From contig CM030939.1 in assembly GCA_018136815.1 (NCBI GenBank), positions 2,116,808 through 2,180,807 of the forward strand: a stretch of 64,000 nucleotides of DNA, in the 5' to 3' direction. The notes below the pieces were generated by a model. The model was not told the origin of the DNA and did not search any database. It worked only from the letters and a program-made list of their open reading frames with translations. This DNA is from Isochrysis galbana (lineage: Eukaryota; Haptophyta; Isochrysidales; Isochrysidaceae). Position numbers and translations under genes: made by a program. Shown in pieces: positions 10,648 to 20,523 of this stretch (within the stretch, counting starts at the first letter, position 1; the number at the start of each line of letters is the position of its first letter).

Positions 10648-12590
10648 AAAAAAAAACATCTGAAGATTCTGGGCTACACACCTACTACTGACTGGGACTG
10701 GTCTCCCTTCTCTATCTGCATCACCCTTACTTTCCTCCCTCCACCTCTTCCCCTGCCCCCCGTCATTCCTTTTTCTTCGGTTTCCGGGGTCCGGCCTTGG
10801 TGCGCTACCTAAGGCCTGGTTCGGAGTGCGGGGGCCGGGCAGGCCTGTTGTGTCTTCTCTTTTGGTGTTCGCGTCCGTCTTCGTTCACGCCTAGTGTGAC
10901 AGAGGCGCCGTGTCAGCTGCGTCCCTGGTGTTGGCTTTGCCCCCTGCTTTGTTGGCTTATTCATCCATGTTTTGTTGCTCCTTGGGTGCCTCGACAGCGT
11001 GTGCTATCCTCAGCTTTGTGGCTAGATTCACTAGTTCCCTGCTGGGTTTGAGCCCGCCGTTGTCGTTCATACTGAACACGGGCCTCAAGTCGCTCATGTC
11101 TATCCGTTTTTTAGGTTGTCTACCCATGCCCGCTTGGGCAGTCCTTGCCGCGTCGGTCTCGTTTGCGAAGAGTAGCGCCAAGCTCGCGGCAATTGCGGAC
11201 GGAGTATTCGATGGGGAAGGGAGCCCCGTTGACGGTGAGCATGATCTTGCGCGGAAAGTCGAAGGAGGCGAACGTCCCGTGTTTTGGGGCGACGTACAGA
11301 TGGTAAACTTCTTTCTTACCTTGCGTTACGAGAACCCCTTCTTTGGTGAGGATCTTGGTGCGCTCTTGGTTGCCTTGGAGAAAAAAGAAGCCTTGGTTCT
11401 CGACCGCTTTGGCGAGTGAGCTGATCGTTATGTAGCTCTTCATCTCGAACCTGTAGTTACGTACTACTAGGTGTGCTGAGGCGTCTTTGAATGCGCTCGC
11501 CAATGCCTTGTTGGAGGCCCGCGGGATCTCTTTGAATTTCTCGTCGAGAGTTTGATACTTGACCGCGATCGGGCAGGAGATACCTGCCTTGCGAAAATCC
11601 GCCACATCTTTGAATTCTTCGCGGAATTGATTGGCGCAGTCCGCCGTGACGAGAATCTCCCAAGGGCCGGAGGCGCTCTTAGACAAGAATTCGGGCTCGA
11701 GGTCTACGCCCTCCAGCTTGTTGAGGTGCGCGACGATCGCGCCTAGGACCTCTTCGTCCTTGGCCTTATGTCCCTTATCGTATGCCGTGAAGGTGATTAT
11801 GATCTTGTGGGAGTCTGGGAATTCGGCTTCCTCCTCGGGCTCTGGCTCTAGGTCTTCGTCGAGTAGGGCCACCTGTGTGACCGGGGCGGGAGGCGGGGTC
11901 AGCCTCGTGTATTTCCTCGTATCACTAGCGTCCATATGGCCCAGTGTTGCCCTTGTGTGGTCGCCTCCTTCCAAGAGGTGTGTGTGGCTTGTGCTTTGTG
12001 GTAGGTGGTGGTTGTTGTGGTAGGCCTCCTGGGCCTGTGCCACTTGCGTCAATCGCGCGCCTGGGCCTCGCTCGTCTGCTTGGCCTTCGGCGGCGCTGGA
12101 GAGCACCCCTCTTGTGTCGTCTCCCCTTTTGTTCCTGTACCCCTTGCTGGGGGGCCCAATCTGCTTCTTGTCCATCCCCTTGTTTTGATGCGGCATTACC
12201 CCACTGGGGTTCTGCTGTAGATGGTGCCGGGCCGGCCCCTCGCGCCGGAGCGCGAGGGCGGTACCGCGGCTGTGTAGGGTCCCGGCCCGGAGGCCTTCCC
12301 TTTGGAAGCGTCCCACTGGTGTAGTGTGGCTGGTGTGGCTGTGTGTTGTGTGAGGAGTGTGTTGCATGCTGGCTGCTGCCAGCATGGCGGTCTTGTTCGT
12401 GTCGGTCGCGGTGGTTCGTGGGCGTGGCAGGCTGGCTCCTGTGCCCACCTGGCTGGGAGGGTCGTCCTGCCGCGGTCGCTTCGGCGACAGCGGCGTGTCA
12501 CTCAGGCCTTCGTCCATCTCGGCGAGGGCTGCGGCAGCGAGGGAGGGCGGCGGCGCGCGCTCCATGACCCTATCAGTTTACTGATAGTTG
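10648..12590 (-). mobile_element. Non-LTR retroposon with perfect 18-bp target duplication
   Basis: Identical 18-bp repeats AACAGCTCCGCGCGCAAA at 10630-10647 and 12591-12608 flank a 1,943-bp insert. In minus-strand sense it begins with a perfect hairpin (CTATCAG-TAAA-CTGATAG), reaches an ATG (12565) within about 26 nt, carries one long ORF, and ends TTCAGATG plus a run of Ts. The oligo(T) rather than oligo(A) 3' end is seen in relatives at 4.6, 17.3 and 17.46 kb. No reverse transcriptase or endonuclease domain is visible, so this copy is internally deleted or mobilised in trans. The identical duplications suggest a recent insertion. Confidence 0.85.
11120..12565 (-). CDS. ORF1-like protein of the non-LTR element
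   Basis: A 481-codon frame beginning MERAPPPSLAAAALAEMDEG, with a basic PKRPRQDD stretch (possible nuclear signal), a long low-complexity linker rich in His/Thr/Arg, an acidic run (EPEPEEEAEFP), and a compact C-terminal half of ordered composition (from KIIITFTAYDKGHKAKDEEV). The C-terminal half resembles a retroelement RNA-binding ORF1/gag by position and composition only. A shorter relative of the KLEGVDLEPEF block is found at 18205-18552, and the MERA start recurs at 57062. Near 11160 the homologous-looking frame seems to continue in another phase (10957-11181), so the C-terminus may be frameshifted. It starts 26 nt from the element end. Confidence 0.6.
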   Translation of the reverse strand: MERAPPPSLAAAALAEMDEGLSDTPLSPKRPRQDDPPSQVGTGASLPRPRTTATDTNKTAMLAAASMQHTPHTTHSHTSHTTPVGRFQREGLRAGTLHSRGTALALRREGPARHHLQQNPSGVMPHQNKGMDKKQIGPPSKGYRNKRGDDTRGVLSSAAEGQADERGPGARLTQVAQAQEAYHNNHHLPQSTSHTHLLEGGDHTRATLGHMDASDTRKYTRLTPPPAPVTQVALLDEDLEPEPEEEAEFPDSHKIIITFTAYDKGHKAKDEEVLGAIVAHLNKLEGVDLEPEFLSKSASGPWEILVTADCANQFREEFKDVADFRKAGISCPIAVKYQTLDEKFKEIPRASNKALASAFKDASAHLVVRNYRFEMKSYITISSLAKAVENQGFFFLQGNQERTKILTKEGVLVTQGKKEVYHLYVAPKHGTFASFDFPRKIMLTVNGAPFPIEYSVRNCRELGATLRKRDRRGKDCPSGHG

Positions 12591-12608
12591 AACAGCTCCG
12601 CGCGCAAA

Positions 12609-13317
12609 CTCATGCATTGATTGGTATAATACATAGTAGTAATAACAACATCCAACGGACAACGGTCGTGGTGTCAGCCATCTCGCAATAGCTACAGCTA
12701 GCACACTCGGAGTCTCGCTTACTGATGCGCATGGCAGCGCGGCTAGAAGTCGTCGGCTTAGTGCTTGGTTGCGCGCTCGCATTGCGCATTGCTGCATGTT
12801 GTGCTTGTGCGATCCAAACGATAGCGCCATATTTGGCGCTAGTGCTAGTGCTAGTGAGCTTGAGCTTTTTTGTTTCTTTCAGCTGACACTACGACTATCG
12901 CATTCGCGCGCCGAAGAGCCCTATCAAAGCAGTTGGCCTTCCGGCGGCCTAGCACTCGCATTGATTCGCGCGAGATTCGAAGCTTTCCCGCGCTTCACAT
13001 AAATTTAATTTGCGCTGCTTATCGGGAAGCTCGAGTTGCAGATGACTAATCACTGCTCGGACCGCACGGGCATGGTCGCCTGAAAAATCAATCGGCGGTA
13101 GGCACGCATTGAGTGCGCCAATCGAGCCGTCATTGTTGCAATCGGGGCGGCAGCATAATTGTATAGTGGTTGCGCCCAGCATCATCTGGTGCGTGCGATC
13201 CGCAGTAGTAGTCATATCGACCTCCTACAGCAATTCAGACTCACTCATCGAGAGCGGCTGTGCAGCAGCAGTAGCAACATCGAAGCCGCCTTTATCACGA
13301 TGATGTATGTCGTCACG
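12609..13317. other. Spacer between retroposon and protease gene
   Basis: A minus frame at 12949-13215 (88 codons, six Cys) has mixed composition but no recognisable family. Nothing else is supported. The short repeat GCTAGTGCTAGTGCTAGTG occurs near 12838-12856. Confidence 0.4.
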
Positions 13318-16300
13318 TCAAACCATAGCGGTACTCGCTTTTAATGCAGCCGCAGATTTTGCAGCGCGACGGCGTCGATTTGCACGCATATCATCGCGAC
13401 ACCCCGCTCGCAGATAGGAGGGAACGATCCATATTGACAACACAACTATGAGAAGTACAAGAGCAGCAGTGAGAACGTACCTGTCCGGAACGGGGCACAC
13501 AAAACCATCAGTGAAGAGGGCACGCAAAAACGATCAAAAAAGAATGAGCAATTTGCAACTTCACGGAGGAGAACATACCCGGAAACCAATCACCATTGAC
13601 GAGCCTACTAGTGGGCATGAAGACCATACTGCTAGGAGATACCCCCCCCCCCCCCTCAACCCCACTTTCCCATGCCCGCCCACCCGCCGCGCAAGTGGAA
13701 AGACGTGGGAGATGGCGTCGCACTACTCACTCAAGCGGCGAAGGAGTGATGACAATGGCCCCCAACATGTAAGCGGTTCGACCTAGCGAGTCCGAGAGCA
13801 TCACCTATTGTCGGTGCGTTGAGTTGCGTTGAAAACAGATGGGAGAGGTATGTGATAGAATCGGCTATGGGAAAATCACGCACAGCGGTATGGCGCTAAT
13901 TTGGAGGACGTGGTGAAATACAGACCCTCCATTCGCTAGCTGCTAGCGCCTCTTTCGCGATGAACCGGGGAGCGAAACTCACGTCTGCATGCGCGTAGTA
14001 AGTAAGCCCATCGAAACTGGGTAACGTCGCTAAGACGTGCGTGTCATTCACCCTCGTCGGGGCCTCGGCTCGGACGTCAGTGCCATCGGGAAGACCGAAG
14101 GAGAGAGATATAGGAGGCTTCAAGGAGAATAGATTTGATCCGATGAGTGTGATCGCAATGCCACCACGCCACTGGGCGGTGCGCGGATAGATCTAAGGGG
14201 AACGATAATGAAATGGTCGCTATGCGTGTAAGCGGAAGCTCAGGATAAGAACGGATCGACTGAAGGTAGCCTTTCAAAGCACTAGCAAGGGCTCCAGGCA
14301 GTTGGCTCAGGTAGTCAAAGGCCTCCGTCCGAAACGAATACCCGCATGTGAATCAGTTGGGCTGAGACCGTGGCACGATTCCCAAGGACCTTTATCAATT
14401 GTAGGGCAAAGCGAACAGTGAGCGGGTCTCACCGTGACAAGACTCGGCCATATAGACGCATCAGTTGCACAAAGTTCTGCAGCAGGAGGGCAGTCGACAG
14501 TCTCGCTGCCGTACATCTCATCCAAGACGTCCCATCCTCCGCCATCCCATCCAAACACACCACCCCGAGGTGCAGTCGAGCCACGAGCGTCCTCAACACT
14601 TCTTGTCGTATCGGAAGGTGGCGAGGGTGCGACATCATTGTCAGCGTCTAGCGGGTCCAACTTGGCGGCATCGCTTCGCGCGGCCCCAACACGAATCGGC
14701 ACGGCGCCTCCTTCCGTAGGACACCTCAGCCACCTCCCAGCCACATTCACTTCCAAAGTAGTGGCGTCGAGGCAGCGCGATCGATAGCATGACGCGACCG
14801 CTGCGCCAAAGCCGTCGTTCTTCTCGAAGCATCTACACGAGGGGCAGCGCTCCTCCGAAGTAAGCGTCCACTCGCCGCGTTCGTCTGCGCAGTTACCATT
14901 CGCGTATGGACGAAAGACGGGACAGAAGTCGAGAAGGCTCGAGTAGCCGCCGACATCCTCCTCCCCTTCCTCATGAAAGTGGCGTAGGCTGGGTGGGAAA
15001 GGATTGCCGTAGCGTCGCACATCACAGTAAGCTTCAGCCCGGCGGTCGTACGAGCAGCCAGATTGCTGCGCATGAGAGCATTTGTACCCCGGTCGTTGCC
15101 ATACCGGTTGCGCCAACGGATCATCGCATGAGCGTTCGGCAAAGGCACAACCACTCCCACGGCCCCACGCGAGCGGTTCGGCAGCGGAGGCGTCGACCGA
15201 GTACCTGGCACGTAAGCAGACGGGCGCGGCGCAAACTGATGGTAAGATGCGTGCTGGAATACAATTGCAGCGATGCGCGGGCAGGATGCTGATCGGTTCC
15301 GAGGGATCGACTGAGGAAGGTTCTTATGTAATTCCGCTTACCATCCTGAATCTGCAAAGACTGCTAGCGTGAGCTCCGATATGATGCGAACCTAGCGTCG
15401 AGTGCGAGCAGGCGTCCAGCAGTCAAAATTAAATAGATCAAGCTTAGAATGCGGGAAGGCAGAGGCGGCAAGGCGATCGCGCAGGGGATAGGGAGACATC
15501 GGCCGTGCGCGGATTGGATGGAAGGCGCACGGATGCATCATTGGCCCTTGCGCCATCCCACTTGCACGTACCCCCGGCGACGCAGACCCGGTCATGTATT
15601 CATCACGAAAAAGACGCATCTCCCAGTGCGCCCCTCCCGTGCCAGCTCCCCCTCCATCTTCAAGCATGGCACCCGCGAGGGAATCGCAGCCGAAGTGACG
15701 TCGAACAACGCGCAGAGTATGGGGGGATATGAGAGCACGCGCACGCCCGCCTACAAGGAAGTGGAACAACGCGAGTCGATCCACATGCAGCCCCATCGAT
15801 AAGTCGAGGCAAGAAGAAATGAATATGGTCGGGCGGATGTCTCATGGTCGGGCGGAACAGCTGTCAACACGGATGTCTCAAGCAATGTGACAAGCACGTG
15901 GTATGCCGATGGTGCTTCACCCGATGGTGTGGGTAAGAATGTGGTTGCAGGCTGCCGATGGAATTCGTCAAAAAGGCCGGGAGAGAACACTAGTGCATGT
16001 GTCATCTCGTGGAGAGCCACCTGAACATACGAGGCATCATCGTGAGGGCACGCGTCGGCCTAGGCAAAATCTTGGACGGCTGTCCCAGACGAGGAAGTGT
16101 CAGCGTCATTTGGCAATGGCTCACCCTTAGCAAGTACTCGCTCTCAAAGGCTGAGATCGGCTCTTCCAGGTGCTCGGGGCTCCAGTTGAAGTGTGCAGCC
16201 ACCGGTCTTCCGAATTGATCCACCTCGCAGTGACCACTGTAGGCAATAGTGTCGGCGCCCGATTGCGCGCCGATGGGCCGGGCGGTAACAAAGAAGATGA

Positions 16301-16910
16301 TGTCAGCGTCTGGCACTCCATGCTCTGCATACTCTCGGGAAACCTCCACCCCACCCGAGAACCCGCAGCGCGAGATGCCAAGCCTGAGATTACCGGCAAC
16401 TGGCACAACGCGTAACAGTCGGGAGAAGAAGGCAACCGCCCGTGGTATGAGGTCCTTCTCGAGGAGTGCGACCTTAGCGGGCGTGAGCACCTGCGCCTGC
16501 TCGCACACGCGGCCGTCCACAAGCTCTCCCTCCTCGAAGCAGGCAGCGCCCGGGTCGAAGCGAAGCGCGTCAGTGTCAATGGCGATGCGGGCGGGCGCCA
16601 TGCCGTCGAGCGCCTCGGCCGCCCCTGCCCGGCCTTCCTGCTTCTCAGGCGGAGGCCCATAGAGCTGCCGCGTTCGCACAGTGCCCACTGAGCGCTCCAG
16701 CTCGCCGTGGATGCACTTGTGCTCGTGGAGCGGCGCCATTCGCGCGAGGAGAAGGGAAGGGGGCGGGGCGGGGGGGGGGGGGGGGGGCAGAGATGCAGCG
16801 AACGGCTGGCCGAGAAAGAGAGAAAGAGAGGGAAGGAGAGCGAGGGAGGGCGCCGCCGTGACGGAGAGCCGACGAGAGAGGAGAAGGGGCGGGGGATAGG
16901 AGTAAGGCAC
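13318..16910 (-). CDS. Leishmanolysin-like (M8) zinc metalloprotease, multi-exon, with one apparent frameshift
   Basis: Surface or secreted zinc endopeptidase of the M8 family. Exons on the minus strand: 16910-16125, 16020-15921, 15750-15572, 15391-15342, 15204-14433, 14192 to about 13900, and a probable last exon within 13527-13318. All internal borders are GT-AG with matching phase. Signatures in order are HKCIHGELE, GYSG-type core, HEMTH (HExxH) in exon 2, CDSLAGAMLEDGG and HWEMRLFRDEYMTG (third zinc His and the Met-turn region) in exon 3, LAVFADSGW-YSVDASAAEPLAWG across exons 4-5, then the Cys-rich M8 C-terminus (DFCPVFRPYANGNC, VDCPPAAELC). Exon 6 encodes an IPT/TIG-like segment (GGIAITLIGSNLF). 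The last frame has a transmembrane stretch (LTAALVLLIVVLSIWIV). Near 15128 the frame shifts just after GCAFAERS, so this is either a sequencing error or a damaged gene. The start at 16910 is uncertain; Met at 16739 is an alternative. Confidence 0.85.
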
Positions 16911-17130
16911 GCCGTCTCAAGAGAGAAAGAAAAGAAACCGAGGAAGAGGAGAAAAGAGAGAAGAGACCAAAGGAGGAGAGAGGGTCGACCGAGTCGTGTG
17001 AGGAAGAAGAGGAGTACTTTAGTAGGCTGGCAGAGAAGACTTTACTTTGCTGGCCGGGAGAAGGAGAGAGAGGAGCGTGGGAGATGAAAAGGACGAGCCG
17101 TGTGAGAAGTGAAAAGCCGCGTGCGTCTCA
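16745..17130. repeat. Purine-rich low-complexity tract upstream of the protease gene
   Basis: GA/G-rich with an 18-nt G run near 16770-16787. Open frames are Glu/Arg/Gly-rich artefacts. It overlaps the first codons of the protease frame and probably its promoter. Confidence 0.7.
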
Positions 17131-17300
17131 TGGGAACGAACGAACCAACATCTCCTTGCTTGCGCCGCTCGCTCGCTCACTTGCCTAAGGGAATTGTAAG
17201 ACGTAGAAAGCCATTCCTCCAACAAGAGAGGTATCAGTATCAGGAGTGCTGAGTGCTACTCGAAGTTACTGTGTATGATCATACATGTGGACTTGATGAA

Positions 17301-17339
17301 GGAAAAACATCTGCTGAAGATTCTGGGCTAACACCTACT
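17301..17339 (-). mobile_element. 39-nt truncated retroposon with 16-bp target duplication
   Basis: Insert of 39 nt between identical 16-bp repeats (minus-sense TTCATCAAGTCCACAT; 17285-17300 and 17340-17355). In minus sense the insert is just the 3' end of the non-LTR family, AGTAGGTGTTAGCCC through CAGATGTTTTT. It is an extreme 5' truncation that kept only the tail. Confidence 0.85.
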
Positions 17340-17454
17340 ATGTGGACTTGATGAATAATGAGTTCGCGGCATGTTATCTGGAGAAATCCGGGGGCGACAT
17401 TTTGGAGACGGAGTGGCGTAGTGCCAAGTGGAAGTGGAAGTGGGAGGGGGGGGA

Positions 17455-17602
17455 AACATCTGAACCTGAAGATTCAAATTCAGAGCCAAACACCTACTAG
17501 GGGTCCGGTGCTATTTACTACCTCTCCACTGACACCGCCCTTATCTTCCTTCGCTCCTCTACTTCCCCTTCCCCCCTCCTTTCCTTTTTTTTTTGGTTTC
17601 CG
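17455..17602 (-). mobile_element. Further 3' fragment of the non-LTR element
   Basis: Minus-sense GTAGGTGTTTGGCTCTGAAT and tail (17460-17505), next to the pyrimidine-rich segment that precedes it in the 10.65-kb copy. Target duplications were not found. Confidence 0.6.
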
Positions 17603-17770
17603 ATGGGGCATTTCCAAATGCTCGAATGGTTGAGAGAGAATGATGGATGCCCATGGGATGAGGAGACCGCGTTCGGCGCGGCGTACACTGGGAATCTACA
17701 GCTACTGCAGTGGATCATCCGAGAAGAAGTGTCCGTGGAGCACACAGACGTGCGCTGCTGCTTCGTGGGG
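17603..17770 (+). pseudogene. Ankyrin-repeat fragment
   Basis: The frame reads MGHFQMLEWLRENDGCPWDE then AFGAAYTGNLQLLQWIIREE. This is about one and a half ankyrin repeats of the WLREN-GCPWDE type common in algal and giant-virus multi-ankyrin proteins. The similarity fades after about 17730. No further repeats are found nearby, so this is an isolated fragment, an exon, or a remnant. It sits directly after the retroposon 3' fragment. Confidence 0.5.
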
Positions 17771-17829
17771 TGGACAGCCGCCACAACCCGTTGCTTCTCG
17801 TGCGTAACGACACCAGCGAACGATAACAG

Positions 17830-18000
17830 GAGTCAGATATCGACCCTGCCGCAAATCGCAAATCGAGTGAATCCAGTACTACCACGTGTGTGTCTTTCGA
17901 TATGCGTGTGAAGTGTCAGGTTGAAGTCGAGGAACCTCCGGGTGACAACGGAAGGTGCTAGCAGAGATGGGGGTAAATGAAAAATGAACGCTTCTGGTCT
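17830..18000. repeat. Dispersed ~150-bp repeat, copy 1
   Basis: Similar by eye along its length to 28585-28745 (shared ATCGAGTGAAT, CCACGTGTGTGT, GTGAAGTGTCA, GGTGACAA, GAACGCTT blocks in the same order). Both copies are plus strand. It is non-coding as far as I can see. Confidence 0.75.
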
Positions 18001-18204
18001 GACCATCAGCATGCCGCAAATGCCAATGTTTCGGTAGCCAACCAGTCTTATCATATGAGACTGTCGAACCATCGATCGAGAGAAAATGAGGGGTTGTCTC
18101 TCGAAATCGAACGTGAGACGCTCGAAAACACGAGGCTGTCCGTCAATTCTGCACGTCAACGCGAAAACAAAACTACTTTTTGTGCTCCATGTTGGGATGT
18201 TGTG

Positions 18205-18552
18205 CTATAGAAACGGGGGAACTATTGACTGGCCCGTGCTTGGCGGGCACGACTTGTGTGTCTCCGAACGTGAATGGCCCTGGAGGCCATCCCTGTGTAC
18301 AAAAAATTCCAAAAGTTGGCTCGAGATGAGCGCGAAGCAGCCTGAGCGGGCCGAGAAGTCCGGCTCGGGGTCGACACCCTCGAGTTCCAGAAGAAGCTCG
18401 ACGATGGCGGCGTACACCGCCGTGTCATTGAGCGTGATGTCGCCGGCCTGGTGGAGTGAGAGGTCGAAGATGGCGTCTGAGTCCACCATGTTGTCCTCTT
18501 CCGAGTCTTGGTCCTGTAAGGCAAGAGCGGGTGCGGTCCTGGTCAGTGTCAC
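18205..18552 (-). pseudogene. ORF1-like fragment of the non-LTR family
   Basis: A 115-codon minus-strand frame with VYAAIVELLLELEGVDPEPD, clearly related in order and spacing to AIVAHLNKLEGVDLEPEF in the 11120-12565 ORF. It lacks the N-terminal half and ends early. It is followed at once on the plus strand by a T-rich retroposon tail (18555-18640), so the coding segment is inverted relative to the tail. Confidence 0.6.
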
Positions 18553-18554
18553 GC

Positions 18555-18645
18555 GTGGGGGCGAGTGGGGGTGTAGAAAGTATGCTACGTGTAAGTAGTG
18601 GTTCCATGCGCCGCGAGTGCGGTAAGAATATTATGAAGTTTTTTA
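18555..18645 (+). mobile_element. Retroposon 3' tail in plus orientation
   Basis: GGGGGTGTAGAAAGT, then CTACGTG, then GAGTGCGGTAAGAATATTAT ending in a T-run. It matches the ends of copies A and B and the tails at 22350-22385 and 29424-29452. It belongs to the inverted composite with the ORF1 fragment to its left. Confidence 0.7.
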
Positions 18646-19090
18646 TTTTTATTATCCTCTATCCTCGGCGCAACTATGGCCGCGTCATAGCTCCTGGAGC
18701 TCCGGACTTGTGGTCCCCCTACCCCCCACATGGCGACTGTGGAGATGGAAGCCCGGAGATGTATTCAAGTGCCACCTCGGACATGTGGCAGCTCGTGTCT
18801 CTCAAGAGCACGCTGGGGCACATACAGGTACATGGACCTACAAGGAATCTAGAGAATGCGCGGTGCGCCTCAGCAAGTTGCAAGCTATGACATGAGGCAG
18901 CATGGATGGGGGATGGCAAGATGCCATGCAATTGCCGTTGCGGGCATGATTGAGGAGCCTTTCTGGGTCAGCTGGAGACTTCGGCGAGGTCGTCCCTTTG
19001 CTCCTTCTCGCTCGGGCAATGGTCAGGATGGAGAATGTACTGCGCATCCTTGACTGTCATTGGTTGCGCCAAACAAGCCAAGCACGTCAA

Positions 19091-20236
19091 TCAAGCAATC
19101 CCCTCAATCTTGACGGTGCTGGTGTCAATCGACGATGGCTTGTAGAGCGCCTTGTACACCTCAGGCATGAAGTCACTCTTGCCTCCTGGAGGCACAGCAA
19201 GCACTGCAATATCCGAGGCCGCAAAGCATCCCGCCTCGTCTTGCCAATCCTCATCATTTAGATCAGGAGAGCATAGCGCATCCGTGAGGACGAACCCAAG
19301 TTGTCGGCCAGGTTTGACAGCTCCTTCCGGTAATTGTGTCTCCGGCACGCGAGCTATCAAGTATTGATAACCCTCGCCCATCTTGTCAGGCGCGTCGGCA
19401 ATGGTCTCATAGACGGCCCGCACCGCATCCCCAATGTTGACTGGCTCAAGTAATCGATCCCATGAGGCGGGCTCGCTCTCAAGGTCCTCCACGATCTGGG
19501 CTTCTGTGTCATCGTGCTGAGGCGGGAGCTCTCGAGTAAAAGTGGAGAGGACGAGTGCATCCGGTGGACCTGCCTTTCCCCATCCCATCCAGGTGCTCCC
19601 TAGAGGAACTGAGTTTAAGCCACGGTTGTGCCACAGGACCGCTCCGCGACCGTCCGGCGTCGCCCTGGTGACCGAGGTCTCAAGGCAAGGGAACATGTAG
19701 GCAGGAGCACCGTCCTGCGGGGACACGGTTGTGCGAGACGGCTCGGGATTGGCGAGGGCAGGCCAATCACGGGCGCGGGCTCCATGCGAGGACACATTCG
19801 CGACACCTGCCCTGCGGTGTGACCAGCTGGCCAAGGATTTCACCCTAAACCACCCCTTGCACTCTTGGTCACCCGGTGGGCATGGCGTGTCACGGCGCAC
19901 CTTTAGGACGACACCGACGGCGAGATGGCAGGAGGGCAGGGGTAAATCCTCGGGGCACCACAGCTGCTCGAAGCCTGTCGGGTCTACGAATCCAGCGGGG
20001 CGGGCCTCGTCCTCTCCCAGTTCGCTCGCCTCGCTGCCAGTGCCAGGGACCTCAGAGACGAAGCCGGCGGCCGAGAGCCAGACGGGCCACTTGCACATGG
20101 CGAACGGAAGGTGCTGCTTCCCCCCGCCGATTCCAGTCACCACGGTCACTGTCTTCAGTGCGCTCTGCGGCATCGCCGCCGCGGCGGCCGGCAAGAGCAC
20201 GCCGAGCAGCGCTCGCGCCATCGACCCTCTCGGCAC
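19091..20236 (-). CDS. Secreted protein of unknown function
   Basis: An uninterrupted 381-codon frame. The N-terminus (MARALLGVLLPAAAAAMPQ, Met at 20221) reads as a signal peptide; an upstream Met at 20236 is also possible. The mature part has about ten Cys and is enriched in Trp and Pro, which fits an extracellular or lumenal protein. Recognisable blocks are CHLAVGVVLKVRRDTPCP, GYQYLIARVPETQLPEG, and a C-terminal DIAVLAVPPGGKSDF. I recognise no family. The high GC and the lack of stops over 1.1 kb, with codon bias like its neighbours, support a real gene. It is divergently arranged with the UQCC1 gene, 287 bp apart. Confidence 0.7.
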   Translation of the reverse strand: MPRGSMARALLGVLLPAAAAAMPQSALKTVTVVTGIGGGKQHLPFAMCKWPVWLSAAGFVSEVPGTGSEASELGEDEARPAGFVDPTGFEQLWCPEDLPLPSCHLAVGVVLKVRRDTPCPPGDQECKGWFRVKSLASWSHRRAGVANVSSHGARARDWPALANPEPSRTTVSPQDGAPAYMFPCLETSVTRATPDGRGAVLWHNRGLNSVPLGSTWMGWGKAGPPDALVLSTFTRELPPQHDDTEAQIVEDLESEPASWDRLLEPVNIGDAVRAVYETIADAPDKMGEGYQYLIARVPETQLPEGAVKPGRQLGFVLTDALCSPDLNDEDWQDEAGCFAASDIAVLAVPPGGKSDFMPEVYKALYKPSSIDTSTVKIEGIA

Positions 20237-20523
20237 GCTCGCCCTCCCCCCCCCCCCCCCCCCTCTCTATTTCTTTCAGCGTTCGTTCCGGAAGTCTTCA
20301 CATGCATGGGTGTGAAATGTCTCGTGACTACAAAGCTAAAAAAAGGTGAAGAAAAGGTGATTGGACCGACGAGAACAACAGGAGGGCCAATAATACGAGC
20401 TAGTATGAAAAGAAGAATGAAGAAGCCCTTCAGGCTCTGGGAGAAGGACAAGGACGAGAAGAGAGCCGAGACGGAGACGTCGCGCAGCGGAAGACGTTTC
20501 CGTGCTCCTTCGCGGCGGTCAGG
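20237..20523. promoter_or_regulatory. Shared divergent promoter region
   Basis: The 287 bp between the divergent start codons of the secreted protein (minus) and UQCC1 (plus) must hold both promoters and 5' UTRs. It contains a 16-nt C run (20247-20262) next to a CT tract. No TATA box or known element is evident. The role is inferred from position only. Confidence 0.45.
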
